This document shows, piece by piece, positions 7,701 through 13,688 of a stretch of DNA of 16,551 nucleotides. This DNA is from Thermoplasmata archaeon (lineage in GTDB: Archaea > Thermoplasmatota > Thermoplasmata > GCA-020350865), in assembly GCA_020351895.1 (NCBI GenBank), contig CP070672.1, forward strand, positions 2,627,341 to 2,643,891, written 5' to 3'. The position numbers were made by a program, and so were the translations under genes. The first letter of the stretch is position 1. Every line of letters begins with the position of its first letter. The notes beneath the pieces were generated by a model. It ran no database searches and was not told the origin of the DNA. It was given only the letters and a program-made list of their open reading frames with translations.

Positions 7701-9687
7701 CACCACTTATAGAATCCTCTCCAAAACCCTGCTGATTTACTATCAAAACGCCTTTTTCATTACTAATAATCTTATCAGAAAAATCCTCCAAGCTATCGAA
7801 ACTCTGCATATGAAACAAAACATCCACTGTGTCTCCGTTTTGGAGGAACAATGAATTGTATAACAATTTTGTTTCCAGCTCAGAACCGGAAACCGCGGAT
7901 CTTACATTTCCTGCAAATTCCCAAAGATTCCAATCCTGCTTCGAATCCGTGTAGCCGTAAAGACCGCTGCTAATTACCTCGCCGTTCCAACCACTTATTT
8001 TGATCATATAGTCTGCTCCGATGCCGGAAATGAAATATCCGGAATCTGACTCTTGATCAGAGTCCACAAAGATATGCGCAGTATCGGCCTGCTTCCCACC
8101 GTTTGGTAAATCAGGCTCACCGCCCAGCATAATACCATCGACCCTCAAATAAAAAGAAAGCTCCAACTGCCTACTATCAACCCTGTAGTCGATTATGTCG
8201 ATATTTTCTGGGAAAGGCGAGACTGAGGGAGCTGTGCTGTGGGTTACCACCTCACTCCAATCTCCAAATGTACCATCGATATCGATTTTCTCTTCTGCTT
8301 CCATCACATTTACCAAAGCATATGGTGAAAAAATCAGGATGAAAATCACAATGGGTACTACGATTAACTTTATCTTCTTACTTTTCGTATCGATGATATG
8401 GCGTTTTGGACCCAGACCATTTGTTATACCGTTGCCATTTGTTATACCGTTTGTTATTCCAACCTTCAGGGCCCGAAGACCATTGGTGAGACCATTTGTT
8501 ATGCCATTTGTTAGGCCGTTTGTGACTCCATTGGTCAAACCCAGCTTTGCTCTTCTAAGTCCATTTGTAAGACCGTTTGTCAGGCCGTTTGTAAGACCGT
8601 TGGTCAAACCGCGCATCTCTTTTTTAAGGCCATTTGTCAATCCATTTGTTATACCGCCAACTGGCGCTGCCTTTTCAGGTTTTTCGCGTTTTGGAACTAT
8701 GAGACCTTCTGGAGGCTCCTCTTTTATGATTTCATCCAATGCGGTCTCTAATTCATCAATCTCTGAGACGAACTCTGAACCGCATTTAGGACATGCTTCT
8801 GCTTGGGATTCAACGACTTCACCACAGGAGGGACATGCGAACATTTCTTCTTCCTCTTCCACTAGAACAGTTCCGCATATTGGGCATTTTAAGGTACCAG
8901 CATCCAATATGGCTCCACATGTAGGGCATTTGTATTGTGGTGCTTCTTCCTCCTTACGAAGGGCATCTGGTATTTCCTCCATCTCAATGAATTCCACGCC
9001 GCATTTTGGACATACTGTATCCTCAGCATCTAGCTCGGTTCCGCATTCTGGACATCGAAAGACCTCCTCTTCTGCCTCCTCCGGCTCGCCTATAATCATG
9101 TCCAGCTCTTCTGAAAGTGCCTCGAGCTCGTCTGTGAGCTCGGTTTTTGACAATTCAGTCTTTATTTCCTCAACATCGAGCTTCTCCAATTCCCGTTCGA
9201 TTCTTGAAATCTCGTCTTCTGGTTCACCTTTTATGAGAGGCAGGGTGACAGCTTTTAGCCTAATTTTTTTAGATTCGATGTCATTAACAATATCATCACT
9301 GTTTTTGTAATCGCCCAATGAGCCTGTTTTCTCCATCACTTTATTAAATGATTCCTTTGCCTCCTCAGGTCTGCCGAGCTTGGTAAGAATAAAGCCAATA
9401 ACACCCCATAGATACGATTTTTTAGGCTCAACCTTTGCAGTGATGGTCAAAGCCGCCAAAGCCAAATCATAACTTTTTTCCTGTAAAAGGGCCGATCCCA
9501 ACTTAAACCATGATTCAGAGTTGTATAGATTCTCTCGTAATCTACTCGTGGTTTCTCTGATGAATTCCTCTTGATCCAATCCCTCGATTTCCTTGTCTAT
9601 CTTCTTTAAAATCTCCTTTTGTTCCTCTGGGAGATCGAGTTCTTTCCATCTTTCATGTAGATCTTTAAATATTTTCTTTTCGGGCAT
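4735..9687 (-). CDS. Giant membrane protein: TPR, three zinc ribbons, TNG repeats, TM, surface domains, PEF-CTERM-like tail
   Basis: Residues are counted from the ATG at 9687. About 55-125 are TPR-like helices. About 209-304 hold three CxxC...CxxC zinc ribbons (starting CPECG, CPTCG and CPSCG). About 341-430 are 14 [LIV]TNG tetrapeptides in blocks split by short basic segments. About 437-461 is a membrane helix. Beyond it lie a DOMON/CBM9-like domain (about 465-640, 'IDGTFGDW'), a beta segment, a second such domain (about 790-985, 'IDGAFADW'; both contain 'GADYMI'), an unrecognised stretch, a beta domain starting near 1270 ('PIRDF', typical of secreted cell-surface proteins), and a lamin-tail-like domain (about 1450-1595). 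The C terminus has PEFS near 1622, a hydrophobic helix and a Lys/Arg tail, which matches archaeosortase PEF-CTERM signals. The N-terminal part should be inside the cell and the rest outside, possibly polysaccharide-binding. I chose the start at 9687 because AAGGGG sits 5 nt upstream. An ATG at 9702 adds 5 residues and could be a leaderless start. Confidence 0.85.
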   Translation of the reverse strand: MPEKKIFKDLHERWKELDLPEEQKEILKKIDKEIEGLDQEEFIRETTSRLRENLYNSESWFKLGSALLQEKSYDLALAALTITAKVEPKKSYLWGVIGFILTKLGRPEEAKESFNKVMEKTGSLGDYKNSDDIVNDIESKKIRLKAVTLPLIKGEPEDEISRIERELEKLDVEEIKTELSKTELTDELEALSEELDMIIGEPEEAEEEVFRCPECGTELDAEDTVCPKCGVEFIEMEEIPDALRKEEEAPQYKCPTCGAILDAGTLKCPICGTVLVEEEEEMFACPSCGEVVESQAEACPKCGSEFVSEIDELETALDEIIKEEPPEGLIVPKREKPEKAAPVGGITNGLTNGLKKEMRGLTNGLTNGLTNGLTNGLRRAKLGLTNGVTNGLTNGITNGLTNGLRALKVGITNGITNGNGITNGLGPKRHIIDTKSKKIKLIVVPIVIFILIFSPYALVNVMEAEEKIDIDGTFGDWSEVVTHSTAPSVSPFPENIDIIDYRVDSRQLELSFYLRVDGIMLGGEPDLPNGGKQADTAHIFVDSDQESDSGYFISGIGADYMIKISGWNGEVISSGLYGYTDSKQDWNLWEFAGNVRSAVSGSELETKLLYNSLFLQNGDTVDVLFHMQSFDSLEDFSDKIISNEKGVLIVNQQGFGEDSISGVSNQLLRLELNCLNADITVGEIKLTRMGKGSDNDTSTVNLMEGENSIGEGTLSNDAVELQTSISLRDGDSRTLYVEADVRSGAQAENSVGLRIMKNHDVKTSSGTVSLERTSPPINKHEISYISRVPENVTIDGAFADWEGKTRRNDTRGDVNRKDIDIMQYGVSTTDYGSAFYLKVDGEIADGIDVPYQNKEKKSELKPPGGEPSGGEGPSPEIPPKTGEDFVYIFLDTIPAIGYSDGLPMGADYMIEVRGRHNKILSRAYYEWIGTSVLDWKWMERGPVNAYLGLAEMEVDIRWENIEIDPESDTFSVYFLATDWEMRESDYSNGEGAILGPTRGHDGGDESGLGSHGYYSISGSDSQGEQENDFETLLRRTIGNDKFTKIIIPSKTLNEPADVSVIDPEDPFSTDGFSYEVDEAVYNGFFKDTSIEQIFSFNNNIFTDKFQRFSIDDLMDFEPSVVTVNIDENMVVYNVALTNGLNVTFNYILFADMVKEEIVLLNPPVENQDAAFFIVSTLVSWEEPISVWSEGRDITNEHFITGSSLEVRNAESNEFIAEHPKPYAFDSEGDVQSSQYEWIPKGDNQAVLNVLTDWNWLTEDGRTYPVVIDPIRDFNPGTGTDDGWVRWYEQLGTYTKYTNPIDGDVGWEKVSGKDYTRRSFFYFDISTIPDSATITDVDFTFYIVTAHAASIDINSLEGEASQTAQPLFDDIGDGTTFVGTDNALMSVGWKTRDLGTDADSDLEAELAVDNSWGVGIKRTLESGTEGFGEIFNYELPSFMEYITVTYTLPVVINATIINPTGFPEPNEAVHIHNKNDGGGAVNIDGWEISDNDGNSFTIPVGLADIPDDGTLYIHFTLGTDDLDFTGDNEAHIYIGAATWFDDEGDQCYLRDDESLPTDFVAWDSDGSLSADQLADDDDAVNAGIWDAGDYVDTVNPAGWEYIFRTNPDTDTDQPADWEVDYIPEFSDIFVPICGIITFALVYRKRIKKKKK
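4738..4761 (+). terminator. T-rich tract after the helical-repeat gene
   Basis: Two runs of six T (4738-4743 and 4748-4753) and a run of four T follow the stop codon of the plus-strand gene by a few bases. U-rich tracts without a hairpin end archaeal transcription. The same bases encode the poly-lysine tail of the convergent membrane protein, so the terminator sits inside that gene's 3' end. Confidence 0.55.
8400..8665 (-). repeat. 12-bp minisatellite encoding [LIV]TNG tetrapeptides
   Basis: The coding strand repeats a 12-base unit that encodes (L/I/V)-T-N-G. The blocks contain 2, 4, 5, 2 and 1 units, separated by short segments such as KKEMR and RRAK. Units differ at silent and first-codon positions, so this is an old tandem array kept for its peptide. 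It lies between the zinc ribbons and the membrane helix of the giant membrane protein. Lengths could vary between strains by slippage or recombination (inference). Confidence 0.9.
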
Positions 9688-9871
9688 ATGGTCCCCTTTC
9701 ATTCGATTTGAAATTAAAGTTAGATATTTTTACGAAATTATTCTACGCCCCATAGCTCATCCAGCTTAATTTTACCGCCAATTGGGGTAATGCATTTACC
9801 CCCTTATATAGTTTCTATAGAAAGATTACATCTATCTAGTTCATAAATACATTAATTTTATTTGATTTTAG
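9688..9871 (-). promoter_or_regulatory. Upstream region of the giant membrane-protein gene with TATA boxes and a palindrome
   Basis: No protein gene is visible here. Read on the minus strand, TATATAAG lies at about 9804-9811. Directly after it is a perfect inverted repeat of GGGGTAA and TTACCCC (9784-9790 and 9796-9802, 5-nt loop). From that TATA box transcription would start near 9780, so the palindrome would occupy a typical archaeal repressor site, with a leader of about 80-95 nt. A second A/T-rich box (AAAAATAT, about 9724-9732) could instead give a start near 9702, matching the upstream ATG. Which one is used cannot be decided from sequence. Confidence 0.45.
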
Positions 9872-9900
9872 AAAATAACGAATGTAGGTGCCGGGATTCG
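9872..9900 (-). repeat. Diverged duplicate of the tRNA-Gly 3' end and flank
   Basis: These 29 bases match 9989-10017, the 3' end of the tRNA gene plus its downstream flank, at 26 of 29 positions. All three differences are transitions. The copy covers the acceptor 3' strand, the T-stem 3' strand and part of the T-loop. No matching 5' acceptor strand exists, so it is not a working tRNA. The two copies are 117 bp apart, close to the 111-bp gene length. That fits a decayed tandem tRNA copy, or an attachment-site duplication left by an integrated element. Confidence 0.6.
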
Positions 9901-9988
9901 CTCCTTGCGAGGAAAAGAAAATTGTATATGCTTTAATATCTGCTTTCCTCTAAGGTTCGAATCCCTTAGATATTGAGATAATAATCAC
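9901..9988. other. Spacer between tRNA-end repeats, with a T-arm-like hairpin
   Basis: On the plus strand 9935-9974 can fold as AATAT, then CTAAGG, loop TTCGAATC, CCTTAG and ATATT. The inner part resembles a tRNA T-arm (GGTTCGAATCC). No D-arm, anticodon arm or full acceptor stem is found on either strand, so I regard it as a tRNA-derived remnant or a chance hairpin. Confidence 0.35.
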
Positions 9989-9999
9989 AAAACAATGAA

Positions 10000-10110
10000 T
10001 GCAGGTGCCGGGATTCGAACCCGAGTTGTTGGCTTTCTTTGAAATCCTTTATAGAACAAAGGGAAGATCATGGAAGGCCAAAGTCCTAAACCAGACTAGA
10101 CTACACCTGC
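10000..10110 (-). tRNA. tRNA-Gly(UCC) with a 36-nt intron
   Basis: On the minus strand the acceptor strands GCAGGTG and CACCTGC pair perfectly, with A73 and no encoded CCA. The D-stem is GTCT/GGAC. The anticodon stem is TTGGC/GCCAA around loop CTTCCA, which gives anticodon TCC (positions 10074-10072). The T-arm is TCGGG-TTCGAAT-CCCGG. An insertion at 10035-10070 lies between positions 37 and 38, the canonical archaeal intron site. It holds a CCTTT/AAAGG hairpin and a 4-bp GATC/GATT helix next to the splice site, roughly as expected for a bulge-helix-bulge substrate of the splicing endonuclease. Glycine identity rests on the anticodon. Confidence 0.9.
10035..10070 (-). other. Intron of tRNA-Gly
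   Basis: This 36-nt intron starts directly after A37 and ends before A38. Removing it restores a seven-base anticodon loop (C-T-TCC-A-A). The exact ends are inferred from the canonical position, since short sequence ambiguities at the junctions could shift them by a base. Confidence 0.75.
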
Positions 10111-10200
10111 ATTATGAGATCATATCATAGATTCCAGTCGAGTGAAAGCGAATAGGTGTATATATAAATTCTTGAACTCATAGATATACCATTAAATTCT
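10111..10200 (-). promoter_or_regulatory. tRNA-Gly promoter
   Basis: Read on the minus strand, a strong TATA box (TTTATATATA, 10159-10168) lies about 50 bases upstream of the tRNA 5' end. Transcription would start near 10138, leaving a leader of about 28 nt for RNase P to remove. The rest of this stretch holds no gene that I can see. Confidence 0.6.
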
Positions 10201-10366
10201 TTTTTTATTTGTCCTTTTTTACGCTGAAAATATGACGAAAATAGAATGGAAGTAAACAGGCCTATAATCTCCTTTAGTGTAAAAAAACCATTAATACTTA
10301 TACAATAAGGGTAACAAAATATCTTAATAGGGGAAATATTTATTTACCTGGGTGAATATCACATAA
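10201..10366 (+). promoter_or_regulatory. Promoter region of the ABC importer operon
   Basis: No gene is seen here. TTATACAA (10298-10305) is a candidate TATA box within the short inverted repeat CTTAT-ACA-ATAAG (10297-10309). It would give a start near 10325 and a leader containing GGTGA (10351-10355), a plausible ribosome binding site. A second A/T-rich box (10334-10346) would give a start near 10366, close to the TTG codon, and hence an almost leaderless message. TTATACAA also occurs in the promoter of the regulator gene at the end of this operon. Confidence 0.4.
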
Positions 10367-11467
10367 TTGGTGTTTCTAATGAAGAAACTCGCAAAACGTA
10401 GAATCATCACCCTTTTGGGTGTTGTAGCAATCTCTGCAACCCTGCTTTTAGCCGGGTGCATTGAAGAAGACAAAGAGAAATCCATCAAGGTAGTTACACT
10501 AGCTCCCATTGACATGCAAACAAGCCTTGAAACCGGGGACATTGCAGGTTATGTAGCCTGGGAGCCATACTGTTCAGATTCTGTTGTGAACCAAAAAGGT
10601 AAGGCATTATACCGATCAGAAGACATATGGCCTGACCATCCATGTTGCGTTTTGGTAGCTGAAAAGGATTATTTGAATTCTAATCCAGAAATCGTAAAAC
10701 ACTTTTTAAAGGCCCATATCGATGCAAATATCTGGATGGCCAATGCCTTGGCTGATAATACCTCTGCCAATTACACGCTATTGGTGAATATAGCCGTGGA
10801 TTTTACACTAAGAAGTGAAGCAGTTGTAAAGGAAGCTTTGAAGCATATAACATTTAGGTATGAGGTGGACACTGCATTTTTGGATGGCCTTGAAACATAC
10901 ACAAATAAGCTCATCGATTTCGATGTTATCGAAGAGGACAAAATTTCAGAACGGGGATACGACAATTCAGAGGACTTCGTGAATACCTATGTAGACGAAT
11001 CATATCTGAGCGAGGCACAATCTATTTCACCACCGTCAAGTTCACTTGGTACAGTTCGGGTGGGATATCTTTTGGGAGATCTTCACCAATTGGCATATCC
11101 TGTGGCCAAGAACACTGAAGTGGGAGGAGGAGAAAGCCTGTTTGGAAAGTACGGTATCACGGTGACTGATGCCACTGGTGCTCCTTACGCAAATGGTGGA
11201 TCGGAAATGGACCACTTTGCGGCTGGCGATGTAGATATAGGATATCTTGGTGGAGCTCCCGCTGTATTAAAACATCTGAATGCCGCAGTCAACACCCAAA
11301 TACTGGCTCAGGTGAACAACGAGGGTTCCGCAATAATCGTGGCCAATGATATTGACTCACTTGATGATTTGAAGGGAAAGAAGTTCGGAATACCCGGATT
11401 CCCAACTGTTCAGTACTTCCTCCTAAGAATGATAGCCGAGGCAGAGGATGTTAAAGTCACCACATAA
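10367..11467 (+). CDS. Circularly permuted ABC substrate-binding lipoprotein (NrtA/SsuA/TauA class)
   Basis: This binds the solute outside the cell for the importer encoded downstream. Residues 1-31 form a lipoprotein signal (Lys/Arg-rich, hydrophobic, lipobox LLAGC with C31). Normal family order is an N-half ('VRVGYL', 'AAGDVDIGYLGGAPA', 'NNEGSAI', 'LDDLKGKKFGIPGF') and then a C-half ('TLAPIDMQTSLETG', 'VAWEPY', 'WPDHPCCVLV', 'PEIVKHFLKAH'). Here the C-half comes first (about 39-212), followed by a Pro/Ser linker (about 213-228) and then the N-half (229-366). The protein stops at 'EDVKVTT', which would join naturally to 'KVVTLAPIDM' at residue 41. No remnant of a second C-half follows the stop in any frame. 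Start: TTG 10367 is 11 nt after GGTGA; ATG 10379 is the alternative and keeps the signal. The substrate cannot be told from sequence. Confidence 0.85.
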   Translation: MVFLMKKLAKRRIITLLGVVAISATLLLAGCIEEDKEKSIKVVTLAPIDMQTSLETGDIAGYVAWEPYCSDSVVNQKGKALYRSEDIWPDHPCCVLVAEKDYLNSNPEIVKHFLKAHIDANIWMANALADNTSANYTLLVNIAVDFTLRSEAVVKEALKHITFRYEVDTAFLDGLETYTNKLIDFDVIEEDKISERGYDNSEDFVNTYVDESYLSEAQSISPPSSSLGTVRVGYLLGDLHQLAYPVAKNTEVGGGESLFGKYGITVTDATGAPYANGGSEMDHFAAGDVDIGYLGGAPAVLKHLNAAVNTQILAQVNNEGSAIIVANDIDSLDDLKGKKFGIPGFPTVQYFLLRMIAEAEDVKVTT

Positions 11468-11551
11468 GAGCAACTATAGCCACATTATCATCAATCCGAG
11501 GGGATAAGAGTCATATAATGGATCACTCATTATCGCCAAGGAGATCGAGCA

Positions 11552-12388
11552 ATGAATAAAAATGGGTCGGAGGAGAAGAAAAAAGGCTCTTTCTTATCCA
11601 TACTTTCTCAAAAGAAGAACAGGGATAGGTTAATTCATTTGGGGATAAACATCCTTGCGGTCATTCTTTTTTTGGTCATATGGGATTTATACTCTCAATC
11701 ACTGAATAATCCTTACCTTCCAAAACCATATAATGTGTTTAAAGCGCTTTACCACTCATTTTTTGATAGGGATTTTCTTGGATACTATATGGGAGAGCAC
11801 ATACTTGCCTCAATGTATAGAATATTGCTCGGATTTATAATTGCATTGATCTTCGCAGTTCCCATTGGATTAATGATGGGCTGGTCAAAATACGTTTTAA
11901 GCGCAGCAAATCCTATTGTAGAGCTCATTCGCCCTATTCCACCTATTGCTTGGATTCCATTTGCCATAGTATTTTTTAATGCTCCTTGGGACACCACATT
12001 TATAATATTTTTAGGTGTGTTTTTTCCGGTGCTAATCAACACGATTTTCGGTGTGAAAAGATTGGATCCTATTATTATAGATGCCGCAAGGACATTGGGA
12101 GTAACAAGAAAGAATATGTTGCAAAAGGTGATTTTCCCTGCGATCATTCCAACCATCATGACAGGTATCAGGATAGGTTTGGGCATCGGTTGGATGTGCT
12201 TAGTAGCAGCTGAATTGGTGGGGGTGGAGGGAGGCGGTGTTGGACACTACATTTGGGCCATGGGTTACGTTGGAAGATTCGAAGAAGTGTTCGCTGGAAT
12301 GATCGTAATTGGCATTCTGGGTTTCATCACGGTTGGTGGTGCAAGCTACATTGAAAGGAGAGTTTCCAAATGGATGGGATTGCGTTAA
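11552..12388 (+). CDS. ABC importer permease, SsuC/TauC type
   Basis: This is the membrane channel subunit of the importer. The 278 residues match the usual length of BPD_transp_1 permeases of nitrate/sulfonate/taurine systems. After a charged N-terminus, the first helix spans about 30-48, and about five more follow from 88 to the C terminus. The EAA loop that contacts the ATPase is at 177-196 (DAARTLGVTRKNMLQKVIFP), with the conserved Gly at 183. 'IRPIPPIAWIPFAIVFF' (126-142) is typical of the family. The ATG at 11552 has GGAGAT 6 nt upstream. It lies 84 bp after the binding-protein gene and overlaps the ATPase gene by 19 bp, so it belongs to the operon. Confidence 0.93.
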   Translation: MNKNGSEEKKKGSFLSILSQKKNRDRLIHLGINILAVILFLVIWDLYSQSLNNPYLPKPYNVFKALYHSFFDRDFLGYYMGEHILASMYRILLGFIIALIFAVPIGLMMGWSKYVLSAANPIVELIRPIPPIAWIPFAIVFFNAPWDTTFIIFLGVFFPVLINTIFGVKRLDPIIIDAARTLGVTRKNMLQKVIFPAIIPTIMTGIRIGLGIGWMCLVAAELVGVEGGGVGHYIWAMGYVGRFEEVFAGMIVIGILGFITVGGASYIERRVSKWMGLR

Positions 12389-13161
12389 TTCGATTAGAAC
12401 ACCTTTCCAAGGAATTTGACACCAACGGAAAGAGTGTCAAAGCAATCGAAGATATGAATCTTAGCATAAACGAAGGTGAGTTAGTTTCGTTTATTGGGCC
12501 TTCCGGCTGCGGAAAGACAACGATCCTGAGGTTGATTGCTGGCCTTGAATCTCCAACAGAAGGTAAGGTATTTGAAAGAGGAGAAAAGGTGGAGGGACCG
12601 GGCCCAAATCGCGGCATGGTATTTCAGGAATTTGCCCTTTTTCCATGGCGTACTGTTATAAAGAATATCGAGTTCGGTTTGGAGATAAAAGGGATACCAA
12701 AAGCAGAAAGAAGAAAGATAGCCCTTCAATACATTGATTTGGTAAATTTGGAAGGTTTTGAAGATGCACATCCAAACGAATTGTCAGGCGGTATGAAACA
12801 GAGAGTTGGGATTGCGAGGGCCTTGGCAAACGATCCCGATGTTCTTCTCATGGACGAGCCCTTCGGTTCTTTGGATGCCCAAACAAGGAATATAATGCAG
12901 AGGGAGCTTCTGAATATCTGGCAAAAAACCAACAAGACCATAATTTTCGTAACCCATTCTGTTGATGAGGCGTTGTTCCTGTCTGATAGGGTGGTAATTC
13001 TCACTGCAAGACCAGCCACCAATAAGAAAGACTTTAAAATCGATCTTCCTAGGCCCAGGGACAGGGCAGGCAAGGAATTCGCAAGAATCAGACACGAGAT
13101 ATTGGCCGAGGTGGAGGAGGAGGTCACAAAGGCAATGGATTCCGAGAGAAAGGGGGAGTAA
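12370..13161 (+). CDS. ABC importer ATPase, SsuB/TauB/NrtD type
   Basis: This cytoplasmic ATPase powers the importer. All motifs are present: Walker A GPSGCGKTT (43-51), Q-loop Gln86, signature LSGGMKQR (138-145), Walker B VLLMDEP with Glu163 (158-164), D-loop SLDA and H-loop His196. 'FPWRTV' after the Q-loop is typical of the nitrate/sulfonate/taurine group. At 263 residues it has the usual length, with no extra C-terminal regulatory domain. The ATG at 12370 lies inside the permease gene in another frame, with GGAGAG 7 nt upstream, which suggests coupled translation. The stop codon is 2 bp from the stop of the convergent regulator gene. Confidence 0.95.
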   Translation: MDGIALIRLEHLSKEFDTNGKSVKAIEDMNLSINEGELVSFIGPSGCGKTTILRLIAGLESPTEGKVFERGEKVEGPGPNRGMVFQEFALFPWRTVIKNIEFGLEIKGIPKAERRKIALQYIDLVNLEGFEDAHPNELSGGMKQRVGIARALANDPDVLLMDEPFGSLDAQTRNIMQRELLNIWQKTNKTIIFVTHSVDEALFLSDRVVILTARPATNKKDFKIDLPRPRDRAGKEFARIRHEILAEVEEEVTKAMDSERKGE

Positions 13162-13163
13162 TC

Positions 13164-13688
13164 CTAGATTCCAGTCTTCTTTGCCGCGAGTTTCAAGGCA
13201 TCCGTCATTCCTTCTTTCGGAATGATGGTTGCAACAGGTATTCTGAGAATCTTCTCGATGGTGGTGCTTACAATGGGTGCGCAAACCACGGCCCTGGCTC
13301 CGTCCCTCTCAGCCTTAACTGCCGAAATAATGGTTTCCTCCATGGAGTTTGCGGGGTATTCGCGTATGATTATCTCTTTACCCGCGATCTTCATCTTTCT
13401 TTCCTCGATCTTGTTCAGAACAGACCTTGCCACTATTACAGCGATGAACGGCTCCCTCTTTAGGCCCTCGATCTTTCTTATTGCCGTGATGATCTGTCTT
13501 AGAGTTCTTAAGTTCGGCTCCCTGTCCTCCGATAGAATCTTATAGATTGTACTTTGGGATATCCCAGATTTTTTGGAAAATTCCGGTATGCTCATACCCA
13601 GGTCGCTTTTCAGGATTCTTCTTAATGTTTCTCGAAACTCATCGTCAGAAACCAATATACTATCCATCAATTCATTTACTACCGTCAT
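13164..13688 (-). CDS. XRE-family regulator with a PrpR_N-like C-terminal domain
   Basis: The 174-residue protein has a helix-turn-helix of XRE/Cro type at about 31-72 ('MSIPEFSKKSGISQSTIYKI', then 'PNLRTLRQI'). A C-terminal alpha/beta domain follows (about 78-174). Its 'AERDGARAVVCAPIVSTTI' and 'RIPVATI' resemble the sensor part of PrpR_N-type regulators, though the match is distant and made by eye. It is probably a ligand-responsive DNA-binding regulator. It lies tail to tail with the ABC operon, which makes that operon a possible target. The ATG at 13688 lacks a clear ribosome binding site, but a TATA box about 30 bases upstream fits a leaderless message. Confidence 0.8.
   Translation of the reverse strand: MTVVNELMDSILVSDDEFRETLRRILKSDLGMSIPEFSKKSGISQSTIYKILSEDREPNLRTLRQIITAIRKIEGLKREPFIAVIVARSVLNKIEERKMKIAGKEIIIREYPANSMEETIISAVKAERDGARAVVCAPIVSTTIEKILRIPVATIIPKEGMTDALKLAAKKTGI

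Noticed and set aside
8400..8665. Possible CRISPR-like array
   Set aside because: The units are contiguous 12-mers without spacers and lie in frame inside a coding region.
8195..9310. Long plus-strand open frame of 371 codons with 'RPFVRPFV' repeats
   Set aside because: It is the antisense shadow of the TNG repeats and zinc ribbons of the membrane-protein gene. Its repeat is the reverse complement of the 12-bp coding unit, and it has no promoter or ribosome binding site.
9872..9988. Second working tRNA or a split tRNA half
   Set aside because: No 5' acceptor strand, D-arm or anticodon arm pairs with the copied 3' end, and no partner half is visible.
10367..11467. Binding-protein gene as a truncated pseudogene or frameshift
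   Set aside because: Both halves are complete and in one frame, and no continuation of the N-half appears in any frame after the stop at 11467. Permutation explains the order better.
12784..13284. Minus-strand open frame of 166 codons
   Set aside because: It overlaps the ATPase gene, whose motifs are intact, and the regulator gene. The translation has no family features and is an antisense shadow.
13222..13545. Hydrophobic plus-strand open frame of 107 codons
   Set aside because: It is antisense to the XRE regulator, whose helix-turn-helix is clear. Apparent membrane segments arise from the complement strand.
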